From: Rhizobium sp. Q54
GTDB taxonomy: Bacteria; Bacteroidota; Bacteroidia; Flavobacteriales; Flavobacteriaceae
NCBI GenBank assembly: GCA_943324395.2
Contig: CALPLL020000126.1
Span: 1 to 5,640 of the forward strand
Direction of reading: 5' to 3'
Length of the DNA stretch: 5,640 nucleotides
Part shown: piece by piece, positions 1 through 5,640 of the stretch
Numbering within the stretch: position 1 is the first letter of the stretch
Layout of the letters: each line of letters begins with the position of its first letter
Notes under the pieces: model-generated
Told to the model about the DNA's origin: nothing
The model's database searches: none
What the model saw: the letters and a program-made list of their open reading frames with translations, nothing else
Translations under genes and position numbers: made by a program

Positions 1-317
1 GGACCAGTCCATAATACGAAATAGTAAAAATACTTTCCCTTTACGGCATTTCGGATTTGAGAATCCATTTTCGACCAGTCATACATCTCTGGACTTGTCT
101 CTATATCAGCCCACTTAACTCTATCGGCAGCCCCTTTAATGAAAGGAAACCGCTCTGTATCAATTTTTTCATTCTTGCAATTGGTAAAGAATCCCGACCA
201 TTGTGGGCGCTCGAAATCTTTTTTTTCATTTCCATTTTTTTGTGAAAATGTCAATTGAGAAAGTCCTAATAAAAATAATAATAGAATAACCCCTTTTTTA
301 GTTCTTTTAAGTTTCAT
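1..317 (-). CDS. Secreted GH42-like barrel protein, N-terminal part (tandem paralogue of the 322-2277 gene)
   Basis: This frame begins with ATG at 315-317 and stays open to the window edge, giving 105 complete residues. Residues 1-26 form a clear signal peptide: a basic start (MKLKRTKK), a hydrophobic core (VILLLFLLGL) and likely cleavage near TFSQ, so the protein should be exported. A short Lys/Glu linker follows. Residues 57-106 (counting the edge Pro, codon CCN) align without gaps to residues 52-101 of the adjacent upstream gene, with 17 of 50 identities by eye. Shared landmarks are FPFIKG/YPFLKG, a Trp, an E..xP step, YDWS/FDWS and a closing GP. This is the first strand and helix of a clan GH-A type barrel, where the W-x-x-[IV]-E-x-x-P-x-x-[YF]-D-W pattern is typical of GH42-like enzymes. 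The start lies only four bases after the previous stop, so the two genes are very likely cotranscribed and perhaps translationally coupled. The catalytic half lies outside the window, so activity is not established. Confidence 0.85.
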   Translation of the reverse strand, partial: MKLKRTKKGVILLLFLLGLSQLTFSQKNGNEKKDFERPQWSGFFTNCKNEKIDTERFPFIKGAADRVKWADIETSPEMYDWSKMDSQIRNAVKGKYFYYFVLWTG

Positions 318-321
318 AGAA

Positions 322-2277
322 CTAATCATTACTTTTATCTTTTTTTCTCTTTTCCCTTTTTTCCCTTTTATCCTCTTTATTCTCTTTATTCTCTCTTTTC
401 CCTTTCTTCTCTTTATCACCCTCAACGGCGTTTTCGCCTTTGCTATATTTGGTTCCTTTAGCACTACCCTTGAAAGCACGATTCTCTTCTTGAGGTCTTA
501 ATAAAGGAAGTTCTTGTTCTCCGCGGTGCACTTCTACAAGGCTAAATATATCATCTTTATCATCTGCATTCAATAGTACAAAGTCAGCCCCTTTAGTTCC
601 TCCATTTTTGAAAACGGCATCTTTAATAGTTATCACTTCATGATGCCATTTTTGGTCTCCTTTTCCGGTAACTGTCATTGCTGTTTTCATAGTTTTGTTT
701 CCTGCATCATAATCTAGTTTCCATTTAGAACCTTCAATGGCATCATACCAAACCACAGTTATCGACATTGTTTTAGGTTTATTATCTTGAGAAAAACCTT
801 CATGAAGTTTGAAGTACATTGCATTTTTTCCTGTTGCGTGTTCGAATCCTCTTGCAAACCTTGAATAAATAGAAGAGTTAGCCGTAATCGGTCCGCCCAC
901 TCGCCATAATGGAATTGAAGTAGCATCTGGTTCAATTTGATAGAGTAATCTTGAGTAATTATCGGGCCAAATTTCCCAACCAGCATCATTAAATCCATTT
1001 TGGTCTCCACGTTGCTTCACTTGCCCCATTTTCAGGGCATTTTTATCGTCATTTGCTGCACCATACTTCGCATATTCGGCAGTTATTTTTTCCATACGAT
1101 CAATGTTTCCATGCGAAGCTTTACCAAACTTGTCTTCAGGATAAGTATTTGTATCGGCTGCATTCAAACCTTTGTGTAAAGCACAGAAAGCATCGGTTGC
1201 TGTCTCGGGGTGTATTTGCCCTGCATACTTGTTGAAAAAATAGAATGAAAAATCAAATCCTTGTTCCTTGCTCGCCTTCAATGCGCCACTTGTAACATCC
1301 CAAACACTTTGACCTGCATTCAAAGCGTTAATTGCTCCCCAATAAAAGTTGAGTTGAACATTTAGTTGATACCAGGGACGCGTCCAGGTTTGGTCCATCT
1401 CGGAACGCCGAAACAATGCAACCCCTTTTGGATCAACTAGGTAAGGTAAAAATGTATTTACTGCATCAATTTCGCCACTTAAATGGTGGCCTCTTGAAAG
1501 TGCTCCATTTTTGATACCAAAACCATCTTTGAGGTTCTTAATGGCCCAATCCCATTCTTGAACAAAATTTTTCCCACCTTCATTACTTTGGGGTTCCACA
1601 TTATTTAGGAGCATACTTATATTTAATCCTGATTGTTTACCAAATAATTTATCATGCAATGCAAATGTTTCCAATCGGAATTCTCTCCATTTTGCACTTT
1701 TCACTGGTAAAGAATAATTTTCATCTACAGGCTCCCCTTTATAGGCGCACTCATCTCCTGTACAACCTGTTTTAACCTGAATAAACGAAATAGCTTTAAT
1801 TTTCTCTTTGGAAAAACTACTAATATGTTTAGCCACTTCTGTTAGAAACCGGTGGTAATAATTTTTATATTCTGGAGATAGATAATAAGGATATTGATTA
1901 AATGCTCCTGGTTTTTTAGTAGCGTTTGTAATTACTTTTGGCACCCCTTTTTCATAAACCCATTCTGGTGTTTTTGGCCCAGCTGCAAAAGAAATATATA
2001 AAGATATTTTTTCTTTATAAGCTCTTTCAACAGCATTGTCTAATAAAGACCAGTCGAATATTCCTGGTGTTTTCTCCACTTCATCCCAGGGAAAATCACA
2101 GGAGGTTCCTTTTAAAAATGGATATTCTTTTATACTCATTGCTTCACCACGATCCCAAACACCAAAAGAGCTAGGTTGAGGACCAACCTGACCTACAGCT
2201 ATGTTGGAGAAAGCAATGAGGGCAATAAGGATAATTTTTCTTATATTATCAAAGCTTTCTAAAATATATTTATTCAT
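322..2277 (-). CDS. Secreted GH42-like (clan GH-A type) glycoside hydrolase with charged C-terminal tail
   Basis: This complete 651-residue protein probably cleaves a glycosidic bond outside the cytoplasm. An N-terminal export signal is visible: a hydrophobic stretch at residues 15-28 after a fairly long start, with likely cleavage near AVGQ (27-30). Residues about 50-340 look like a (beta/alpha)8 barrel. PFLKG leads into a W..VE.TPG.FDWS..D segment (64-80), a hallmark of GH42-like enzymes. The strand FIQVKTG at 165-171 leads into CTGDEC, making E176 the likely acid/base at the end of strand 4. VALFRRSE at 286-293 makes E293 a candidate strand-7 nucleophile. C172 and C177 could form a disulfide. 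Residues about 500-585 resemble a beta-sandwich accessory domain (W-rich strands, then IKDAVFKNGG, a DFVLL strand and VEVHR). Residues 586-651 are a disordered Lys/Glu/Arg tail. The ATG at 2275-2277 is the only start that keeps the signal peptide. The exact GH family and substrate are inferred only loosely. Confidence 0.82.
   Translation of the reverse strand: MNKYILESFDNIRKIILIALIAFSNIAVGQVGPQPSSFGVWDRGEAMSIKEYPFLKGTSCDFPWDEVEKTPGIFDWSLLDNAVERAYKEKISLYISFAAGPKTPEWVYEKGVPKVITNATKKPGAFNQYPYYLSPEYKNYYHRFLTEVAKHISSFSKEKIKAISFIQVKTGCTGDECAYKGEPVDENYSLPVKSAKWREFRLETFALHDKLFGKQSGLNISMLLNNVEPQSNEGGKNFVQEWDWAIKNLKDGFGIKNGALSRGHHLSGEIDAVNTFLPYLVDPKGVALFRRSEMDQTWTRPWYQLNVQLNFYWGAINALNAGQSVWDVTSGALKASKEQGFDFSFYFFNKYAGQIHPETATDAFCALHKGLNAADTNTYPEDKFGKASHGNIDRMEKITAEYAKYGAANDDKNALKMGQVKQRGDQNGFNDAGWEIWPDNYSRLLYQIEPDATSIPLWRVGGPITANSSIYSRFARGFEHATGKNAMYFKLHEGFSQDNKPKTMSITVVWYDAIEGSKWKLDYDAGNKTMKTAMTVTGKGDQKWHHEVITIKDAVFKNGGTKGADFVLLNADDKDDIFSLVEVHRGEQELPLLRPQEENRAFKGSAKGTKYSKGENAVEGDKEKKGKRENKENKEDKREKREKRKKDKSND
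338..414 (-). repeat. Polypurine tract with 9-bp tandem repeats encoding a Lys/Glu/Arg tail
   Basis: On the coding (minus) strand these 77 bases are purine apart from three T residues. The T residues are spaced exactly nine bases apart, opposite A370, A379 and A388. Within it, 340-393 reads as six consecutive 9-base units encoding the tripeptides ENK, ENK, EDK, REK, REK and RKK (residues 629-646 of the 322-2277 protein). A pure 32-base purine run covers 338-369 and a 26-base run covers 389-414. Such a tract is prone to replication slippage. Because the unit is a multiple of three, gain or loss of units would change tail length without shifting the frame. Confidence 0.8.
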
Positions 2278-2566
2278 AATTAAAATTTTTATTATTTAAG
2301 ATTTAAGACTTTTTAATTAAATAAAGGTTTAAAATATAAAACATCATTTTATATTTAATTGATTATCGTTTAAGTTTTATTAACTACTCATCTTTGAATT
2401 CATTTAAGGCTTTTCCAGTCCATTTTGATTTTGTGCCAACCATTGTGCTTTCATTTTCTTCACTATATCTATATATTGTATGATCTTAGATCCTTATTCA
2501 AAACGTATTATTAAATTATAAAAAATTTGTATTTCTTTGGTTAGAATTTTTATTGATAATTAAAAA
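2278..2566. other. AT-rich intergenic gap, no intact gene
   Basis: This is the only sizeable gap in the window (289 bases), lying between the stop of the GH-D gene and the start of the GH42-like gene. No intact reading frame, tRNA or strong GC-rich terminator is visible. GC content is very uneven by hand count: about 8% at 2281-2340, 18% at 2341-2400, 35% at 2401-2460 and 20% at 2461-2520. The 35% island matches the neighbouring genes rather than the spacer. It includes an open minus-strand stretch at 2404-2493 (29 codons plus stop) that could be a gene relic. The gap also contains the 10-bp inverted repeat at 2332-2356. No convincing Bacteroidota promoter (TTTG plus TAnnTTTG) was found, so it is unclear whether the downstream pair has its own promoter. 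Confidence 0.7.
2332..2356. repeat. Perfect 10-bp AT inverted repeat with 5-base spacer
   Basis: The arms aaatataaaa (2332-2341) and ttttatattt (2347-2356) are perfect reverse complements around the spacer catca. It lies about 55 bases upstream of the GH42-like start, in the leader between two genes of the same strand. It could be a regulator binding site or a weak mRNA hairpin affecting the lower half of the operon. Being made only of A and T in a very AT-rich gap, it could also be chance. It is not followed by the U-run expected of an intrinsic terminator on the minus strand. Confidence 0.4.
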
Positions 2567-4702
2567 TTATTTTTTCACAAACTCAATTATTTTAACAGTA
2601 TGAGCAGGTTGATCCAATGTTAACTTATTGGATTCAATTTTAAAATTCTTTTGGGTCCATAATTCAGTCAATTTGTATTTTGAATTATTTAACTCGAAAT
2701 CCGTTTTTAGATCGTATGTTTTACTAAGATCCTTGTCAAGCCAGTTGAATATGGTAATAATCAGACGGTCTTTAGTTTCTAATTTCCAAATGGTTGGAAT
2801 GTCTACTCCTGAAAATAAATCGAGAGGAACAGCATGAACGCCAAGTTTGTTCACTGCGATAATATCCCTATTTTTTAATAATTCCAATCGTTCAGCAGGA
2901 AGTGATTCGACTTTATCCCCAAAAAAGAAAAGTCCCCCCATTATTGCTTCCAAAGTCATGTGACATTTTGCTTCATCAATGGTATACTGCGGAGAAACAA
3001 AAAATGCATCTGGATCTACAATAGCTATATTTTTATGAATATAATAGTTTTGTGACACGGCACGAGCAAATCGAATTAAGCCTTTTTCCACTCTTTCCTC
3101 TTCAATAGTTCCTAAGGTTTTGCCATAAGTGATGTTGGTAAAGGGTTCCGCTTCTGATTTATATCCAGGATGATTGATGTCGTTGCCTATTCGTATGGCA
3201 TCATAACATTCTAAAGCACCAAATACATAACCCATACTACGTGTAACTATTAAATCATCAGGTAAAGCATTTCTAATTGCACGAATAGTTTTATTGTGAG
3301 CCTGCATAAAAGTCATGGTGGAATCAAATCGTACACCTTCTTCTAAACCTCCATAAGTATGGTCCCATTTCATAAACGAAGGTCTATATCCTTCAACTAT
3401 TTGTTGGTATCTTGCTGATGAAAAAGCAGGTACTTCAGGGTGGCTTCCATCAACATAAACTGTTCCAACAGTTGTCGCCATTTCATCATCACCTTTTGCA
3501 ATTTTCTTATTGTTTATTGGCTTCAAAATCCAATCAGGATGTTTTGAACTAATTGGATCTTTAGGATTGGTTCGTAACGGACTTACATGAAGACCAAAGT
3601 CAAGCCCCAACTTATTTACATAATCTGACAGATATCGAATTCCATGTGGAAAAGTGACATCATTAACACTATAAAGACCTGGTTCTGTCCACCAGCCGCC
3701 ATCAATTTGAATGGTTTTCCAACCGTAATCTTTCAAATTAGTATTTATAAAATCAGCGGAAGTCAAAAATGATTTTTCAGTAATCTTACGATCATAGGAA
3801 TGCCAAGAACTCCAACCTGCTTCTGGAAAGCGCATCGGTTTTCCCTTTCGTACATTTTCGCCCATAATTTTTCCAGTTTCTAATAATACATTTGTAGGGC
3901 GTTGGTTTTCCCAATAACCAACCAAAAAAGCATCGGTAGTAATTGTATTTCCTGCTGGAACCCAAATTTTTTCTTTTTCGAAAATAGCACCACTTCGAGC
4001 AGAAACTTTTAGTTTATTGAAATCATCTGTAACAGGTAATTCCCATTTGAAATTGTTGGGCCATAATTCACTGGCTATGCTTGCAAAAGAAAATGCGCAA
4101 TTTTTTTTGTTGTTTACCAACATACTTAACCAAACTCCAGTATGCGCTTTAGAGTACGTTCCTTCTTTTGCCTTTTTAGTATTCAATTGATACGGGTACA
4201 TCAATCCTCCTGTATGCGGGGCAGAGGCACTTTCAGTAAAAACCATCCAATCTTTGCTATCACCGGGCAAAACAATATTTTCTTGAGCAGAATTGAACAA
4301 TTTGATTCCGCCCAATTTGAATTTTTCGGCAGCTTTTAATGAAGATTTCATTACCAAATAGGGGCGTCCTTCCATTAATTCGAATACAATTGTAAAATTG
4401 GAAATCTTGGGATGATTCTCGCAAATAAGATACAAATAGTCAACTTTGCCATTATAATTATTCATTTCACTCAATCGAGTTCCTTCTTTTTTCTCCCAAC
4501 GGATATTTTTAAATTCTTTAACCGAAACCCATATATCGTTTATTTCAATTTCGGGTGTAAGTTTATTAATTTGCGCAAATTGTTTGTTCCATTGAATATT
4601 GTATTCTGGATTGCCATTGGAATATTTAATTAGGGGTTGGGCCATGAGCTTTGGTAATACCAAAACAAGAACTAAACTGAAAACTATTTTTAATCTATTC
4701 AT
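2567..4702 (-). CDS. Secreted clan GH-D glycoside hydrolase (alpha-galactosidase-like, GH36/GH27 type)
   Basis: This complete 711-residue enzyme is expected to be a retaining exo-glycosidase, most likely removing alpha-linked galactose or a related sugar. The start carries a signal peptide (MNRLKIVF, then a Val/Leu-rich core, probable cleavage after LMA at 19-21), so it acts in the periplasm or outside. Residues about 25-285 look like an all-beta N-terminal domain, as in GH36-type enzymes. The catalytic barrel starts near 290 with GWSSWHSY (296-303) and IQIDGGWW (331-338, D334). The signature FMKWDHTYGG (443-452) places the nucleophile at D447 with K445 beside it. RIGNDI (504-509) places the probable acid/base at D508. 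Residues about 620-711 form a C-terminal beta-sandwich ending in HTVKIIEF. The nucleophile motif differs from the KYDxC of classic GH27 and the KxDxN of classic GH36, so specificity may not be plain alpha-galactose. The start is seven bases after the upstream stop, showing an operon. Confidence 0.88.
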   Translation of the reverse strand: MNRLKIVFSLVLVLVLPKLMAQPLIKYSNGNPEYNIQWNKQFAQINKLTPEIEINDIWVSVKEFKNIRWEKKEGTRLSEMNNYNGKVDYLYLICENHPKISNFTIVFELMEGRPYLVMKSSLKAAEKFKLGGIKLFNSAQENIVLPGDSKDWMVFTESASAPHTGGLMYPYQLNTKKAKEGTYSKAHTGVWLSMLVNNKKNCAFSFASIASELWPNNFKWELPVTDDFNKLKVSARSGAIFEKEKIWVPAGNTITTDAFLVGYWENQRPTNVLLETGKIMGENVRKGKPMRFPEAGWSSWHSYDRKITEKSFLTSADFINTNLKDYGWKTIQIDGGWWTEPGLYSVNDVTFPHGIRYLSDYVNKLGLDFGLHVSPLRTNPKDPISSKHPDWILKPINNKKIAKGDDEMATTVGTVYVDGSHPEVPAFSSARYQQIVEGYRPSFMKWDHTYGGLEEGVRFDSTMTFMQAHNKTIRAIRNALPDDLIVTRSMGYVFGALECYDAIRIGNDINHPGYKSEAEPFTNITYGKTLGTIEEERVEKGLIRFARAVSQNYYIHKNIAIVDPDAFFVSPQYTIDEAKCHMTLEAIMGGLFFFGDKVESLPAERLELLKNRDIIAVNKLGVHAVPLDLFSGVDIPTIWKLETKDRLIITIFNWLDKDLSKTYDLKTDFELNNSKYKLTELWTQKNFKIESNKLTLDQPAHTVKIIEFVKK

Positions 4703-4709
4703 TTGTATA

Positions 4710-5640
4710 TTATTTGTTTTTTTTATGATATATACTTTTTGGTTTAATACTACTTTTACTACTTTTTATTTTTAAATCAACAAGTTTGGCTCTCAAACAT
4801 ACATTTATAAATGCTGCCGAGGTCCATAGTTGTGAACCAGAACCTGAAATTAAACCTGAAGGCAATGGTACTTTTTCGTGAAAGGATCCAAATCCTCCCC
4901 ATTCTTTATCTCTTTTATCTGAAAATTTTGTTCCTATTGTTCGTGCCAGTAGTGCTGCATTATAGCCTGTATAGTCATTACCATCGGCGATTTCCTTGGC
5001 TTGTAAGAAAAAAGTATCGCAAAAAGGCCAGGCTGCTGCATTGTGATCTCCTTTCCCATCGGCCAAAAATGGATGTATTAAAGGAGTTCCGTATTGATTG
5101 TATGGATAATTATCAATGGCTTTTTTAGCTGATTTTCCTTCTACAATGCCAAATAGAATGGCAAAAGCCGTTCCCAGATTGTGCTGGTTGGGCAATACTT
5201 TACCGTTTCTGTCTTTAAAGTAAGTAAATGTGCCATCGGGCAATAGTAATTCTTTTAAAATCGCTTTTTTGAGCGACTCGGCTTTTTTGATCCATACTTT
5301 AGATTCTTCCGGTTTATTACATTTTTTAGCAGCATTGGCAAGTGATAGCATCGCTTTATAATACAAACAATTGGTTGAGGTGCTTTTTAGTAACACGCAA
5401 TCAGCCTGCGAATAACCCTCTGGATAGCCCTCAGATTGCAGGTCTTGAAACGTATTTTGACCTTTGTATAAACCATCTGCTTTATCATACCATGGAGCAT
5501 AAAGGGTGTCAAAATTGTTTTTTCCATTGGTGTAAAACCAATTCCAATCGGCTACTTCAGGATGCGATTGGAACAAATCATCAACGGCCCAAATCCAAAC
5601 TACATCATCGGTTCGACGGGTAATACTGTTGCTTTTGAAC
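4710..5640 (-). CDS. Six-hairpin (alpha/alpha barrel) glycosidase, C-terminal part
   Basis: The frame is open through the window edge and gives the last 309 residues; the start is outside. The first 21 visible residues include RRTDDVVWIWAVDDLF, so an apparent TTG start at 5574-5576 is only an internal Leu codon. Features of an (alpha/alpha)6 toroid are visible. TDD..W precedes a long helix, and a TNCLYYKAMLSLANAAKK helix at 89-106 resembles those in GH78 and glycogen-debranching-like enzymes. NLGTAFAILFGIVEG follows at 154-168, then YGTPLIHPF and HNAAAWPF (199-206), a pattern seen in GH63- and debranching-like enzymes. The C-terminal EWGGFGSFHE (246-255) and SGSQLWTSAAF (267-277) close the active-site side. 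Acidic candidates are D11, D12, E74, E247 and E255; the catalytic pair cannot be fixed from a fragment. The last 20 residues are Lys/Ser-rich. Assignment among GH78, GH63 and debranching-type families stays open. It is the most upstream visible gene of the operon. Confidence 0.75.
   Translation of the reverse strand, partial: FKSNSITRRTDDVVWIWAVDDLFQSHPEVADWNWFYTNGKNNFDTLYAPWYDKADGLYKGQNTFQDLQSEGYPEGYSQADCVLLKSTSTNCLYYKAMLSLANAAKKCNKPEESKVWIKKAESLKKAILKELLLPDGTFTYFKDRNGKVLPNQHNLGTAFAILFGIVEGKSAKKAIDNYPYNQYGTPLIHPFLADGKGDHNAAAWPFCDTFFLQAKEIADGNDYTGYNAALLARTIGTKFSDKRDKEWGGFGSFHEKVPLPSGLISGSGSQLWTSAAFINVCLRAKLVDLKIKSSKSSIKPKSIYHKKNK

Noticed and set aside
57..245. Plus-strand open frame of 62 codons
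   Set aside because: It lies antisense within the 1-317 gene, whose minus-strand frame has a signal peptide and a paralogue match; the plus frame has neither.
322..420. Charged C-terminus of the GH42-like protein as a type IX secretion or cell-wall sorting signal
   Set aside because: No beta-strand-rich CTD and no LPXTG-like motif is present; the tail is low-complexity charged sequence.
759..1010. Minus-strand open frame of 83 codons in another frame
   Set aside because: Fully inside the GH42-like gene on the same strand and without family-like sequence; a shadow frame.
2470..2502. Bacteroidota-type promoter for the lower gene pair (TTTG on the minus strand at 2499-2502)
   Set aside because: The -7 region at about the right distance reads TACAATAT rather than TAnnTTTG, so the match is too weak to annotate.
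2545..2568. 8-bp AT inverted repeat (aattttta / taaaaatt) at the end of the GH-D gene as a terminator
   Set aside because: The stem is all A/T with an 8-base loop, overlaps the stop codon and lacks a U-run on the minus strand; the T-run lies on the wrong side for these genes. Likely chance in AT-rich DNA.
4811..5128. Plus-strand open frame of 105 codons
   Set aside because: It is antisense to the six-hairpin enzyme, which shows clear family motifs; the plus-strand product has no recognisable domain.
5574..5576. TTG start codon for the six-hairpin enzyme
   Set aside because: The frame continues upstream to the window edge with conserved-looking sequence (TDDVVWIWAVDDLF spanning the TTG), so it is an internal Leu codon.

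Overview
The window looks like part of a carbohydrate-degradation locus (a fragment of a polysaccharide utilization locus) from a low-GC member of the Bacteroidota, probably Flavobacteriia. This rests on the AT-rich DNA, gene starts without a Shine-Dalgarno sequence but with A/T-rich leaders, secreted glycoside hydrolases packed head to tail on one strand, and typical short Bacteroidota signal peptides. The exact taxon cannot be read from the sequence. No SusC/SusD pair, sulfatase, regulator, RNA gene, transposase or CRISPR array is present in these 5.6 kb.

All genes are on the minus strand, so transcription runs from high to low coordinates. First comes the C-terminal 309 residues of a six-hairpin (alpha/alpha barrel) glycosidase (4710-5640, cut by the window edge). 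Seven bases later a complete secreted clan GH-D (alpha-galactosidase-like) enzyme begins (2567-4702). A 289-base, very AT-rich gap follows (2278-2566). It holds a 10-bp AT inverted repeat and a short island of gene-like GC content that may be a relic of a lost reading frame. Next is a complete secreted (beta/alpha)8-barrel enzyme of the GH42/clan GH-A type (322-2277), whose C-terminus runs into a highly charged Lys/Glu/Arg tail encoded by a polypurine tandem repeat. Four bases after its stop, a second secreted protein starts (1-317, cut by the edge). Its N-terminal region is clearly paralogous to the preceding gene.

Together the four genes encode likely exo-acting enzymes that would act in sequence on side chains or oligosaccharides of a galactose-type or mixed polysaccharide. 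At least three are exported; the start of the fourth is outside the window. The tandem pair of divergent GH42-like paralogues suggests two related but distinct linkages or substrates. The substrate itself cannot be determined from this window.
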